From positions 15,178,485 to 15,242,484 of the forward strand of contig NC_134027.1 in NCBI RefSeq assembly GCF_964204645.1: 64,000 nt of DNA, written 5' to 3'. The notes under the pieces are model-generated. The model did not search any database, was not told where the DNA came from, and saw only the letters and a program-made list of their open reading frames with translations. This DNA comes from Tubulanus polymorphus (lineage: Eukaryota > Nemertea > Palaeonemertea > Tubulaniformes > Tubulanidae). Both the position numbers and the translations under genes were made by a program. Shown one piece after another: positions 1-12,477 of the stretch. How positions within the stretch are numbered: position 1 is the first letter of the stretch; every line of letters begins with the position of its first letter.

Positions 1-440
1 ATGTTCTGACAAGAAAATTATGTTCAAATTAAAACGATTCTGTTCAATTGAATGATTGTTCGAACGAAAAACCTTTCGTTTGGACAAAAAAAAGTTTGTT
101 CAACTTTGTTCTAACGATTTTTTCAAATTGGTTCAATTGTATAGAATATTATTGGTTCGAACGAAATAAATTTTGTTCCGACGAAAGAATTTTCAAGCAA
201 AGGTCTTTTGAACGAAAAAAAGATATTTCTGGTGCTCCGCAGTAACTTAAAACCAGACGTAGGTTGTTCTTGTGACACGATGCGATCCTCGCGTTGCATC
301 GCAAGTTTCGATGCAAGTCGCTTGCAATACGATTGTGTGCGACTAGTTTCTGCCAGTCGCAAGAGCGCGTCGGTTGGTTGTGACAGTCGTGTCGCGTCGC
401 AGAAAGTAGAACACCTACGACTCCGTGACTGGCGTTGCTG
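1..440. other. AT-rich stretch without a gene
   Basis: I see no supportable gene here. The first 230 bases repeat short words such as TTCGAACGAAA and TTCAATTG. The next 200 bases are richer in CG-containing words (GTCGC, CGATGC). Open frames are short on both strands and show no recognisable protein. Confidence 0.4.
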
Positions 441-925
441 AAAGATGAGGACGCCAGTGATATGATGACTGAGTTTCAAGTCGTCAAAACGTCACGATAT
501 GTCGACATATTCATGTCGAATTGATGCGATATATCGACATGAATATGACGACTTGTCGAGTTGGAACGCAACAACTCGAGGCCCTTTATCGCTTCCGTAG
601 ATCTTTCATTAAGTAGGATCACTTGAATGATCGCTTTAATATCACTCTAAAAAAAAAGAATCTGCCAAAATGACCTTAATATTCGACACTATATCTACGG
701 AAGCGATAAGGGGCCTCGGAGATGACGCGTTCCAACTCGACAAGTCGCCATATTATTGTCGACATACCGCGATGTATCGCGTCAAGTCGACATGAATATG
801 TCGATATATCGTGACGTTTTGACGAAATATTTCGTTTCCTTAACCATTTTCCTCGCGACAAGTCGACATATTCATGACGACTTGAAACTCAGTCGTCATA
901 TTACTGGCGTCCTCATCTTACATTT
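441..925. repeat. Palindromic MITE-like inverted repeat
   Basis: The left arm (441-605) and right arm (665-925) are imperfect inverted copies. Both carry the words GATGAGGACGCCAGTGATATG, a CGATATGTCGACATATTCATG block, CGAGTTGGAACGC and CGCTTCCGTAGAT, in mirrored order. The loop is about 60 bases. A third, direct partial copy lies at about 975-1125. No coding capacity is visible. The structure fits a non-autonomous foldback or MITE; no target duplication was identified. Confidence 0.6.
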
Positions 926-1204
926 AGACATGTCTTCAAATGACGGCTTGTCCCGTGGAAAATGAGCAAATAAGCGAAATTTGTCGTGAAAACGTCACGA
1001 TATGTAGACATATTCATGTGGACTTGACACGATATATCGCGATATATCGACATAAATATGGCAACTTGTCGAGTTTGAACATGAAAACTCGAGGCCCTTT
1101 ATCGCTTCCGTACTATATCAGATTAATCGACTTCAAAATAGGCGAAAGCATCAGTCTTTATAACGTTATTAATTGGCCTAATTATTCAAAAGCTAATAAT
1201 ATGG

Positions 1205-3115
1205 GCGACAAAACCAAAAAAATTAATTGTCGCGGGCGATAAAACCAAAATAATCAATTGTCGCGGGCGATAAAACCAAAATATTCAATTGTCGCGGGCA
1301 ACAAAACCAAACTAATGAATTGTCGCGGGCGATAAAACCAAAATAATAAATTGTCCCAGGCGATAAAACCAAAAAAATGAATTGTCGCGGGCGATAAAAC
1401 CAAAATCATGAATTGTCGCGGGCGACAAAACCAAAATATTCAATTGTCGCGGGCAACAAAACCAAACTAATGAATTGTCGCGGGCGATAAAACCAAAGTA
1501 ATAAATTGTCCCAGGCGATAAAACCAAAAAAATGAATTGTCGCGGGCGATAAAACCAAAATCATGAATTGTCGTGGGCGACAAAACCAAAATATTCAATT
1601 GTCGCAGGCGACAAAACCAAACTAATGAATTGTCGCGGGCGATAAAGCCAAAATAATGAATTGTCGCGGGCGATAAAACCAAAATATTGAAGTGTCGCAG
1701 GCGATAAAACCGCGACAAAAAGAGAAAAAAATTGTCGCGGACGATAAAACCAAAATAATCAATTGTCGCTGGCGATAAAACCAAAATATTCAATTGTTGC
1801 GGGCGAAAAAACCAAAAAAAATGAATTGTCGCGGGTGATAAAACCAAAATAATGAATTGTCGCGGGCGACAAAACCAAAATATTCAATTGTCGCGGGCAA
1901 CAAAACCAAACTAATGAATTGTCGCGGGCGATAAAACCAAAATAATAAATTGTCCCAGGCGATAAAACCAAAAAAATGAATTGTCGCGGGCGATAAAACC
2001 AAAATCATGAATTGTCGCGGGCGACAAAACCAAAATATTCAATTGTCGCAGGCGACAAAACCAAACTAATGATTTGTCGCGGGCGATAAAGCCAAAATAA
2101 TGAATTGTCGCGGGCGATAAAACCAAAATATTGAAGTGTCGCAGGCGATAAAACCGCGACAAAAAGAGAAAAAAATTGTCGCGGGCGATAAAACCAAAAT
2201 ATTGAATTGTCGTGGGCGACAAATCCAAAAAATGAATTGTCGCGGGCGATAAAACCAAAATCTTGAATTGTCGCCATTGTCACGTGCGACAAAACCAAAA
2301 TAATGAATTGTTGCGGGCGATAAAACCAAAATAATGAATTGTTGCGGGCGATAAAACCAAAATATTGAAGTGTCGCAGGCGATAAATCCGCAACAAAAAG
2401 AGAAAAAAATTGTCGCGGGCGATAAAACCAAAATAATGAATGAATTGTCCCGGGCGATAAAACCAAAATATTGAATTGTCGTGGGCGACAAATCCAAAAA
2501 ATGAATTGTCCCGGGCGATAAAACCAAAATCTTGAATTGTCGCCATTGTCGTGTGCGACAAAACCAAAATAATGAATTGTCGCGGGCGATAAAACCAAAA
2601 TATTGAATTGTCGTGGGCGACAAAATCAAAATATTGTTTTTTCGCGGGTGACAAAACCAAATTAATGAATTGTCGCGGGCGATAAAACCAAAATAATGAA
2701 TTGTCGCGGGCGATAAAACCAAAATAATGAATTGTCGCGGGCGATAAAACCAAAATATTGAATTGTCGCGGGCGACAAATCCAAAAAATGAATTGTCGCG
2801 GCAGAAAAACCAAAATCTTGAATTGTCGCGGGCGATAAAACCAAAATAATGAAATCCGAGGGCGATAAAACCGCGACAAAAAAAAATTGTCGCGGGCGAT
2901 AAAACCAAAATAATGAATTGTCGCGGGCGATAAAACCAAAATATTGAATTGGCATGAGCGACAAAACCAAAATATTGATTTGTCGCGGGTGACAAAACCA
3001 AATTAATGAATTGTCGCGGCGATAAAACCAAAATAATGAATTTTCGCGGGCGATAAAACCAAAATAATGAATTGTCGCGGGCGACAAAACCAAAATTATT
3101 GTTTTGTCGCGTTAT
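1205..3115. repeat. 32-bp minisatellite array
   Basis: About sixty tandem units of 32 bp follow the pattern AATTGTCGCGGGCGATAAAA followed by CCAAAATAATGA. Most variation is at the GATA/GACA and AATAAT/AATATT positions. A variant unit with a CCGCGACAAAAAGAG insert recurs near 1708, 2152, 2388 and 2868, which shows higher-order repeats (about 445 bp between the first two). Because 32 is not a multiple of 3, all minus-strand frames read as a long pseudo-repetitive peptide. I treat those as artefacts. Confidence 0.9.
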
Positions 3116-3194
3116 TTTAGTTTTGTCGTTTTGTCATAATGTCGCCCTCATTTGCATATACGTATTTTTTTTACGCATGGCCTTTATCAGCCAC

Positions 3195-3560
3195 CATACT
3201 AAAGCCTTAAGGTCGCGTAAAACTCGATAAACACTTCAAGCGACACAGCGAACGATCTCCTTTCCCCCACAGCGAACGCTTAACCTAGTAGAGGCTACTA
3301 GCCTATGTAGGCCTATGTATATGCGTAGGCCTAACATCCGGACAGATTGGTCGTAGGCCTATTGAATTTAACAACCCACTAAATATCGTAAATTTTGTTT
3401 TGAAGTTCAATCCAATGAGTCCGTTAATAAACGCAACAATTGTACTGTGTTTGTTTGAGACAGTAAAGCTCAGTACCGGTAGGCCTAAAGCCGCGTCAAA
3501 CTCGATAAACACTTCAAGCGACACAGCGAACGATCCCTTCCCCCACAGCGAACGCTTACT
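3195..3560. repeat. Direct repeat pair of about 75 bp
   Basis: The block around ACTCGATAAACACTTCAAGC through CCCCCACAGCGAACGCTTA occurs at 3215-3285 and again at 3503-3557, with small differences (CGATCTCC versus CGATCCC). The sequence between the copies has no recognisable gene. Confidence 0.6.
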
Positions 3561-4429
3561 CCGAATGTCAAGTGTGAGTCCAGCATACGGAAAGGATTAT
3601 GTGTTATATACTTGTATTAAATACCTTGTGCATTTGACAATGATCGGTATGTACTGTAGGAAATATAGAGTATTGATGGTATTGATATAGAGGTTGAAGC
3701 CCGCGGCCGAATAAAGTAATATATTCTTTTATTTTGATACCTCGTCGACATAACAGCTTTTCTCCGCTATATCTCTTCGGCGTGTTTAGTTTAGGCCTAC
3801 GATTCCCCGGTACACTAAAGATTTATCTTAGTAAATACACGGTTAATTCGGTAAAGAAAAATAGGTATTGTTATACTAACTCCTTGAAACCCGCAGCCAA
3901 ATTACTGGTAGTAATAAATTAATTTGTACTCGATTTGATTCTCATGATGAGGAGAAACTCGCAGCTGATCCCCGGAACGACGATGTAGTAACACACGTCG
4001 ATTCGTCGATGTTTACGGCTCGACAGTGCTTTTAAAATCTAAAGTAGTAAATTTCCAGTGTATCGGTAATATGATTTGATGAGGAAAATGGGCTATTGTT
4101 AAAATCACTGTTTGAAGACCGCGACTGAATTTGAAGTCTGCGGCAATAAATTAGTTCATTTATACTTGAATTGATAATCGAAGTGACAGTCGGCCTGCGG
4201 GTTGATTTCGGGATGACGACTCGAAAAACATGTCGCCCCATTGAATGGGGCTAAATTTTCGATGTTTACGGCCCGACAGCGCTTTTGTAACGATGATTCG
4301 TGAAAAAACACGCGGGCCATTTGTAGATCTCAGTGAGCTGAACGATATTATATGGATTGTATATGAAACAGCGGTAAGGTTACAAAGCCTATGTTCTTTT
4401 GGTAAAAATAGTGTGGAAGAAAATAATAA

Positions 4430-4542
4430 TAATAATAATCACGCGGATATCAATAGGGTTTTCTGTGAAATAACAGAAAACCCTAATAATAATCACGCGG
4501 ATATCAATAGGGTTTTCTGTGAAATAACAGAAAACCCTAATT
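4430..4542. repeat. 54-bp tandem duplication with hairpins
   Basis: Two adjacent copies of a 54-bp unit contain ATCACGCGGATATCAATAG followed by an 11-bp stem AGGGTTTTCTG, a short loop and its complement CAGAAAACCCT. The period is a multiple of three, so the open frame running through it stays open. I do not regard that frame as a gene. Confidence 0.7.
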
Positions 4543-5204
4543 ATATAGGACTCGACTCAATAGCTGCGTTCACACTAGGATTTCAGTACGGTACTAAGCA
4601 TTTACACTCAATTTATTCGAGACCTATTTGCGGCTTATTCGGTTCCGCACTAAAATACGCGGTTTATTAAGTACGGAATGCGATTCCACGCCTAAAACCC
4701 GATCTCAGTACGGAACTGAGCTGGTCGCGTATTTTCTGTAGTGCTAATTATGGGCCACAACAATGGCCACAATGCAAGTATCAAGACAATCCATTGAAGG
4801 GTCTTCGTAATTTCCCAGTTCTGTTTACAGATGGGCACAGTTTCTACAAATAACTGTCATTAAAGGGCAAACTCAATCAATTGTCAATATTGATTGAATC
4901 ATATCGACATTGAGACTATGAATTATACATAATGCATTGATATAAATACAAATTACGTATAATGTCTAATTTATATAAAAAACCATGGTACCAAGAGATA
5001 CGAATTAAGCGAGGTTGATTGTATATACCGACCTGAAATCTGACTTGTCGAAAAATGAAAATTGCCGATTTAAAAGTCGTTTTTCGCAGTAATGGCTAAT
5101 CAAAAATTCAAACTACAGTCAACCCCGATATACATATATTGAGATGTACATTGAGAAAACCTGGCGCTAGGCGGGGGTTCATATTTGTGAAGACATCACA
5201 TTTG

Positions 5205-5650
5205 AAAATGAATTTCACAAGTTTTTTGCAAGTTTGGTTTTCTCGCGCGAGAATTCGAAACTTTTTGCTTTCTCGCATGAGAATTCAAAACATTTTGGTT
5301 TTCTCGCGCGAGATTTCAAAAACTTTTGGTTTTCTCGCGCGAGAAAACTAAACATTTTGGTTTGAAAAATTTTTCCGACTGGCTAGAAGCTGGATAAAAT
5401 TTTTTTTACAATGGCCAATTTTTTGTTTTCTCGCGCGGGAATTCAAAACTTTTGGTTTTCTCGCTCGAGAAAACTAAACATTTTGGTTTGAAAAATTTTT
5501 CTGACTGGCTAGAAGCTGGATAAAATTTTTTTACAATGGCCAATTTTTTGTTTTCTCGCGCGGGAATTCAAAACTTTTGGTTTTCTCGCGCGAGAAAACC
5601 AAACTTTTTGAATTCTCGCACGAGAAATCCGAACGAATCAGCCACCATAA
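5205..5650. repeat. Degenerate TCTCGCGCGAGA minisatellite
   Basis: Repeats of TTTTGGTTTTCTCGCGCGAG followed by AATTCAAAAC fill this stretch. A direct duplication of about 125 bp is superimposed (about 5340-5465 and 5465-5590, each with GACTGGCTAGAAGCTGGATA). Read on the other strand the unit is AATTCTCGCGCGAGAAAACC plus AAAA, which resembles the unit of the array at 1205-3115. Both arrays are followed by ATCAGCCACCATA (3188 and 5638). Confidence 0.7.
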
Positions 5651-5687
5651 GATGACGTCTGGAGGACCTGGTTTTTATTTAAGCCCG

Positions 5688-5760
5688 AGTTCCGTGCTGT
5701 GGCTGAGTCTAGCGATGCCCTCCGGTTCGAATCCCTGCCGAGGGATCATGCAATAATATA
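5688..5760 (+). repeat. tRNA-like SINE head
   Basis: GTGGCTGAGTCT (near 5699) resembles a pol III A box, and GGTTCGAATCC (near 5732) is a perfect-looking B box at suitable spacing. The flanks do not fold into a full tRNA cloverleaf by eye. I therefore call a tRNA-derived SINE head rather than a tRNA gene. Confidence 0.45.
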
Positions 5761-5984
5761 TATACTGTAAGGCGTACGCAATAGGGTTGGGGGTGGTGAG
5801 TGAATTTCATTTTAATCGTAGTGCTTAATGTGTATGAAAAATGGGCCAATTTTGCATACACTGGGAGGGGATGAAAAATTCAAATTTCATGTGTATGCAA
5901 TAAATGAATGATACTCTGTAGAACAAATTCAGTGGAAAAACAAGCAAAAAAGTTTTTTTTGATGAAAAAATTGAAAAACAAGGT

Positions 5985-7160
5985 TTTTTTGACGCCTTAT
6001 AAAACGTTACCGTTATGAAACCTAAACAATGCTAACCATTCAGCGTCATTTTACAAACGACAGCCGTAAATCGATGTGCAAAACGTCACAGGTTTATGTG
6101 TACACAAACAAGCTATCTGGCAAAATATAATTGACATAGATGTAGAATGGCTTCCTGTGATTATATAATGACCTATATTTGAACGTCGAAATGTTATATT
6201 GCATTGAATATCATTAGAAGACGTATTGTAATAGTAAAGGATGTATGATTATATCAGAAGCGGCAGGCATAAATAGAAATGATAAGTAAATCGGATTATT
6301 CGGTTAAATGGCGGATGTATACACGATTTGGAAGTCTGATATAAAAGTCAGACCCTGACGTGGGCATGCCGGTGGAATGACGAAGCTATCTACGATGTGT
6401 ATAGGGCCGGCGTGAATTTCATCAGCGGCTACAAGCGGTCAATATGAAAATGTGTAAACATATAATTTCAATATTCAAACGTTTTAGAAAATATGTTTGA
6501 TATTAGGAGTATGCAAGTTTCGTGAGATTAGCAATTTATAATAGCATAGCTGTCATATACGGCTCCGTGTCCTCTGATGGCATGTGTATTAGGTGACAAT
6601 TCAATTCCATTCTTTATTGATCCTTATTACATTGAAACTCCGGGATAAAATTCCCAAATTCAATAAATACAAATTTTAAAATAAATTAATACAACATACA
6701 TGACGCACGGGTAATTCATACAGAACAACATAAGCATGTTATTTTAAATGACAATGTCTATTTCAACCCACCCAGACTCAAGACTCTAGGATATCGAGTG
6801 ACAGCCAAACCCGTGGCCCGGGCCGGCTGGCTAGGCCACACGATATGCTCGAAGTCATGATGAAGCAGACATCAGAAGAGCTCTTTCTTCATCCATGGAG
6901 GCAATGAAGTTGCAGACCAGCTTAGAGGCATAAGTAAATGAAGTCGGTCGCAAGTTCGCGATCAATTATTGAGAATTTTCAATAAAAAAATTTAAACCGA
7001 AGACCTGTATCATCTACCCAATCGCCAAATCTCATCATTCCCCAAATTTCTTAAAACTTCGATTTCAAATTTGCAATTCCACATTAGCTTAGCCCAGAAA
7101 TTCTACATTTTTTCCCCAGGCGTCAAATAATTTTCTAGAATTAATTTTCTTGTTTCTATT
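5985..7160 (+). repeat. Interspersed repeat, copy 1
   Basis: This roughly 1.2-kb block is matched in inverted orientation by 31345-32525. Shared landmarks include GACGCCTTATAAAACGTTAC, CCTGACGTGGGCATGCCGGT, a CCCGGGCCGGCTGGCTAGGC block and AATCTCATCATTCCCCAAAT. The middle carries a sequence like the 3' end of a LINE (TTCAATTCCATTCTTTATTG on this strand). No open frame is present, so it is a non-autonomous or truncated element. Confidence 0.7.
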
Positions 7161-8169
7161 ACAGTGCAGAATTCAAACTTTCCAAGAATCATTTGTTTGG
7201 ACATATGTATATTGCCCTATCAACAGTTCCCACTTCAAAAAGTGATTTTATCTCAGAGGGAATTTTTTTGAATTTATTTTTCCTCAAAAATGATATTTTA
7301 ATAGGTCTACCCCGTAAACCAAGCTATTAAAAAAGCCCTAGTCGGGTCCGATCTTAGCACTTGTCCGATTGCCCGATTTTTGTTAAAAGTGTAAAGGCTT
7401 CCTTACCTTACCGCTGTTGCCGATACAATCCGTATGATATCCTTCAGCTCACTTCAATCTCCAGATACTGCATGGGAATTTTGATAAATCCACGTTATAA
7501 AGGCACTGTCGAGCCGTAAACATCGGAAATTTGGCCCCGTTCAATTAGTAGCCATGTTGTGTTTTCTTAACGATATTTCTCTTTTCTTTTTGAGGAAGAG
7601 CTATCGAATTATTCCCTCTCTTCTCCACAATCAATTTCAAAGTCAATTCTATGAATTTATTGCTCAGCCGGTCCGAGTCAAAAATTTACGAGCCCGGCGT
7701 TCGCGAGTCCGACAGGTTTACGGGCATTTGTTTGTTACCTCTTTTATATTATTGATTTCTTGTTATTCCGGTTATTTCATTTAAGTATATTGCTGATCAG
7801 TTCATGTAACCAAAAGCGACAATAAATAAATTTTGAATTGATCAAGTTTAAATCAAGGTCGTTGAGTCGCAGGTAGCTACTAGAATTACGTTCGTCTCAG
7901 AGAGAAAACAAACGACAGAAAAGTAGTTTTCTCAAAAAGATGTAACTTATGTTTGAATGCTGCTTTGTAGGGGAAACCGGGGCACAGTGAAACGCAATTT
8001 TTTTGCGTCACCCAAATGAAAGATAAGAAGTAATACATAATATTTCTATATGTCACGTGATCCACATGGGCTATGTCTATAAAATAACCTTACTATAGGA
8101 TATGCATCACTTAATCTGTATATGGCCGATAGGAATTTCAAATGGAAATTGGAAATGTTCCATTGTACC

Positions 8170-8220
8170 CCGGATGAGGGGCACAGTGGAACATCAAGTA
8201 GGGCACAGTGGAACAGGGGT
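8170..8220. repeat. Left subterminal repeats of pogo element
   Basis: Two copies of GGGCACAGTGGAAC occur within 40 bases here. Inverted counterparts (GTTCCACTGTACCCC and GTTCCACTGTGCCCC) occur at 11308-11338. They repeat the tip of the terminal inverted repeats and are plausible transposase binding sites. Confidence 0.6.
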
Positions 8221-8756
8221 TTAAAAGGTCACAAACAAACCACTTTTTGCAAGTTTGATGAAGAATATTTGTTTTATAACCAATCATAGTCCAGAATTGA
8301 CACTATTTCGGTAAAAATGAATGTTCACACTCAAATGCATCTAAATCAAACAGACACTTGGCTAATAGAATCAGTTAACTTTGTTAACTTGACTTCAAAA
8401 ATTAATTTTAGTAATGTTAATTGATGTTGAAGTCAAGTTAACAAAATCCCAACTTAAACTAGAATTCAAATAACATATATAACATGAAATTGAATAACGT
8501 AACACAAATCTATTTCATCCATAAAAATAATCATGAAAGTTTCTCTAGGCCAACTTTTATCTACGTAACAAAGATTTATTGTTCAAATCGATAGGCTACA
8601 TATCATTGAAAAGAAATCCAAACACCAAATAATTACTTCTCATATCTCAACTAATGCAGAAGTTTAGTCTTCTATGCTTATGCCTATCGAACACAAAATC
8701 AGATAGATTTTAACACAAACATAACACATCTACACCCTAACAGTTATCATGGTAGC

Positions 8757-8896
8757 AGGACAATTCCCCTCGGACAATTGCCCCCGGTTTATTACCTCCC
8801 GACAATTACCCCCCGCCCCAGAAAATTAGGCTATTGTTAAGGGCGCAATAGACCGGTGTAATAAACCCGGGGAAATTGTTTGGGGGGAATTGTCCT
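8757..8896. mobile_element. Small MITE nested in pogo element
   Basis: The 140-bp sequence begins AGGACAATTCCCC and ends GGGGAATTGTCCT, a 13-bp perfect inverted repeat. A second inverted pair (CCCCCGGTTTATTA and TAATAAACCCGGGG) continues inward. It contains no gene. It sits just downstream of the transposase stop codon. A target duplication is not obvious. Confidence 0.7.
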
Positions 8897-8917
8897 AGAA
8901 CCAAGCATCATATCATA

Positions 8918-11052
8918 TTAGCGCAAAATATCTGTGTACGTCATCAGATCGACTGGAAACATTAAATGCCTGGCAGTTCGGGCAGTTCCACCATGCTGTA
9001 GCGGTTTTGGCAACTTTCCTGCTATTTGATCAAATGTGATATCTGCAGCATCATCAACCGCTGTAAAAATAAACGTGAAAGATTTAGGTTTCTCACGGCG
9101 TAGAAATTTAACTTCAAATGTGCATTCATCATCTTCATCGTCATCATTCCGGCTCAATATTTGACCAGTATACATCACTGACTGCCTCTTCGTTGTAAAT
9201 TTCACAAGAACAAAATCACCCTCTGCAATAGCGGCAGCATCGGGAAACTCCAAATCTTCAATGTGGCTATCGGATATGGCATCATTTGAATCTGATTCTA
9301 TCATCTTCATCGTCATCATTCCGGCTCAATATTTGACCAGTATACATCACTGACTGCCTCTTCGTTGTAAATTTCACAAGAACAAAATCACCCTCTGCAA
9401 TAGCGGCAGCATCGGGAAACTCCAAATCTTCAATGTGGCTATCGGATATGGCATCATTTGAATCTGATTGTATCATGCCATCATCCTCATCATCACAACT
9501 ACTACTTGACACACTCTCTGTAGCAGCACGAGACATTTTTTTCTTTGGAATGTTTGATTGGCCAACTGGCATACTAAGTTTATTTACAGCTTTAGACGAT
9601 TTCTTGTTGGCCTTTTCTTCAATCGCTTGTAGAATATTCTGACGCACCGGAGTATCTGTGAGAATTAATGTTTTACCCTTCTTCCGGCCACCTTTTGTTT
9701 TACGTTCAGGTGCCTTTGGAAACGGACTGATATTCTCAGGGGTGACAAATGGTTTGGTAATCGCTGGAACGGGTTGCATTGCATCTGATGTTGATGGGAT
9801 AGGAACAACCTGTGTCACTGCCAAAGGTTGTTCAGTATCAGTCGCATTATCTTGATTTTCATTTGGTTGCTTGTTGCTTTCAACTCGATCTGTGACATAT
9901 GATGACATGAATTCATCTTCTCTAAACACGTTGCGAATGAAGGGAGAGATTCCTGCAGACTTGAAACCGCTGCGGATATTCAATGGAGTGAAAGCCCGTG
10001 GATAAGCGGCACCAACTATTTGTGCTATGTCATGAATGCTTATGGTGCGGCCCGGGTGATGTAGCATCCATGTATTGCAGGCTTCATTGTAATACGTTTT
10101 GAATGGACCATATACTGACCTATCCAAAGGCTGCATTTTGTGACTACAATGTGGCGGGAGGGTTAACATTACTACTCCGTTATTTTTGGCCGAGTCGATT
10201 GTTGCTAATGATATGTGTGTGTCATGGTTGTCCAATATTAACAGGACAGGCTTATCTTTAGTACACAGTTTTCTTTTATACAGTTTGGTCAGTGGTCATC
10301 CAACCAGTAGTGTATGCTACACCAACAGATTCACTCGGGGCTCCAAAAATCATAGTTTCTTTGAAGTGTACACGAGGAAACACAAAGAAAGGAGGGATGG
10401 AATTTCCGCTTGCAGATATCGTTCCCAACATAGTAACCAATGAGCCTCGTTCGGCTGACGTTATTTTACCCACTTGTTTTTCCTTTCTGCTGGCTATGAC
10501 CCTTGTGTTTCTGACATTCTGAACAGTAGTGCACCCAGTTTCATCTGCATTAAATATCTGACTCGGCGTGAATTGATGTTTTTTCATGTGTGACTCTAAA
10601 TTATCGTAAAAGTCATTCACATTCTTTTTATTGAAACTTGTCGCTCTTGAATAACTGGTTGCTTCAGGACGACGCAATGAAAGATTGGGATGGCGTTCCA
10701 TAAAACCACAGTACCAGTCCTCTCCTGCAAGGTTCTTGTTAGTCCAAGACACTGGATACACTTTATAGTTCCGAACAGCCATTTCATATGCCAATTTACG
10801 AACATCATCTCGTGACAGCCCAAACTGAATTTTTGATGCTTTCAACAAATACTTTTCCAGTATGTTTTCTTCATCAGCAGAGAAAAGTTGTCTACAATTA
10901 TACTTTGGCTCTAATGAAACGTTTTCCATGCTTTCAGCAGCTCTTGCTTTCTGCACATATCTCGACAGCGTAGTTAACTTCACTCCATCCGACCTGGCAA
11001 CTTCACGCACTTTTTTCCCTTCTTTTAAAACTTTTTTCACAGCCTCCTTCAT
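8918..11052 (-). pseudogene. Pogo/jerky-like DDE transposase, broken
   Basis: The reading frame opens with a psq/CENP-B-type helix-turn-helix (KEGKKVREVARSDGVKLTTL, residues 10-30). It is followed by the DDE_1 core: NADETG (first Asp, about 10530), LDNHDTH (second Asp, about 10225) and QPLDRSVYGPFK (third Asp, about 10130). A basic, Ser-rich tail and a chromo-like acidic end follow. Two breaks are seen: a one-base frameshift near 10267-10280 just before the second Asp, and a 172-bp tandem duplication (9129-9472) whose length is not a multiple of three. Coding similarity continues 5' of 11052 to about 11104 without an ATG, so the native start may be lost. It acts on the element's own ends. Confidence 0.85.
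9129..9472. repeat. 172-bp tandem duplication inside transposase
   Basis: Two adjacent copies (9129-9300 and 9301-9472), both starting TCATCTTCATCGTCATCATT, are almost identical. This is a recent duplication inside the transposase C-terminal region. The length is one more than a multiple of three, so it shifts the frame and truncates the protein. Confidence 0.9.
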
Positions 11053-11614
11053 AGCTTCACTGGAGGTTGTGCCTATCTTCCGCTCCTTATTTCGGTGACG
11101 AACAATTTTTCAACTTGAAATGGAAATAACAATGGATTTGATTGGTCTTATACATGTACATGTATAACCAAACCTGACCTTTAGTCCTTAGTCTAATAAA
11201 CACCATTCACATTTAGCAATATCTAGTTAATGGAATCAAGTAAACTTTTGTTACACTGATTTACTTAGGAAATATTGGAACGGGGCACGGTGGAACACCT
11301 AACAATTTGTTCCACTGTACCCCGTTCCACTGTGCCCCAAATGTACTCATTGAACTTAAGTTACGTCATTACATAGTAGAGCCAAGCTATCTAAGAAAAT
11401 ACATGTCATATGTAGTCTCATATATCATACTTACAGACCTAGGTTTTCTGGTTTCCTTCACCTGCCAATTCACTAATAAATAACGAATAGTCAGTAACCA
11501 CAAATATTTACTCTGAAGCACATAAAGTGATAAGGGAATCCCTTATGGGTCATACTAGAGATAGAGGTCATGTTCCACTGTGCCCCGTGTTCCACTGTGC
11601 CCCGGTTTCCCCTA

Positions 11615-12475
11615 CACCTTTCGTACATGTTTTACGCATTCACGCATTATTAATCGGTTTTTCGAGGAGCGATATAAAAAGATGTTGATAATAGTAACAC
11701 TTAAGGCTAGTTGGATTCAAAAGTGCCAACGCCAACACAAGAAGCACTGCGAAACGCAAAAGGTTGAAAGCTTGTTTTGGTCGATGGCGAGTGACGTCAC
11801 TAGTACAAATTCCGAGCGGTTCGAATCCCACAATACGCCAAAATCACTACGGCCACTATGAGCGCATATCGCATTTCAACGTTGCCGTTTAATATTTTAA
11901 AAATAACTAATGATAGTTTTATAAGGGTTAGAAGTACATTGTATTTACTGCTAATGTATGTATATATCATGTACGGTTGCGAGAAACCTCAACCTCTGCC
12001 CTGGTTAAACACGAGTCCCCTAAACTTTTAAGTTTTAAATTGTTTATAGACACTACATGTATTAAGTTTTAAATTATTAAAACTGCAAACTGTGGTTGTC
12101 ACAGATGTCACGATATGCATCTTCTTCACATCCTTTGAAATCCTGGATACCATCGCTCTCGGCTAAGACCTTCAGGTCTGTCTTCAACAATATGATACTG
12201 CACATCGCTTTAGAACAAGCGACTACCGTGTTATCAAATGTGAACTAGATAAGAAAATGTACCCCAAAAATAAATTCAAGTAAACGGATTGTTTTGAGGT
12301 TTGAATGTTTTTGTTTATTTGTTGGTTCAAATCGAACCCTCGTCATCATGATCTCCATAAATCCAGGAAAAATATTCGCACACTTAAAACAATTAAATAT
12401 AAGCAATAACCAATAACATCAGACTGGAGTTAGTAACTTAACTTAAATCACAGATACAATCCTACACAAAAAAAT
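11615..12475. other. Unassigned sequence
   Basis: No gene or clear element is visible. A B-box-like GCGGTTCGAATCCC near 11818 is isolated. The rest is AT-rich sequence with short frames only. Confidence 0.4.
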
Positions 12476-12477
12476 AG

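Larger units (their letters stand above)
4232..7560. repeat. Region bounded by diverged inverted repeats
   Basis: At about 4240-4290 the sequence reads ATTGAATGGGGCTAAATTTT followed by CGATGTTTACGGCCCGACAG. The reverse complement of about 7490-7545 gives a near match, with ATTGAACGGGGCCAAATTTC then CGATGTTTACGGCTCGACAG. A third copy of the second half lies near 4007. The arms are about 55 bp and roughly 85% alike by eye. This could be a 3.3-kb non-autonomous element holding several nested repeats, or simply two copies of a short repeat. No transposase is inside. Confidence 0.35.
7970..11612 (-). mobile_element. Pogo-type DNA transposon, complete ends
   Basis: The terminal inverted repeats are 20 bp and identical (GGGGAAACCGGGGCACAGTG at 7970 and its complement ending at 11612). 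TA stands immediately outside both ends (7968-7969 and 11613-11614), the target duplication expected of the Tc1/mariner-pogo superfamily. Extra copies of GGGGCACAGTGGAAC lie just inside both ends (about 8178-8216 and 11278-11340), probably subterminal transposase sites. The single gene runs on the minus strand and is broken, so the copy is probably immobile on its own. Confidence 0.92.

Noticed and set aside
1312-3093. Long minus-strand open frames (up to 321 codons) reading FWFYRPRQF-like repeats
   Set aside because: They come from the 32-bp minisatellite read in three frames. All frames give the same peptide and there is no gene context.
7554-7784. 76-codon plus-strand frame
   Set aside because: No motif, no neighbour and no second copy; typical chance frame in AT-rich DNA.
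11808-11832. B-box-like word GCGGTTCGAATCCC as a tRNA gene
   Set aside because: No A box or cloverleaf could be found around it.
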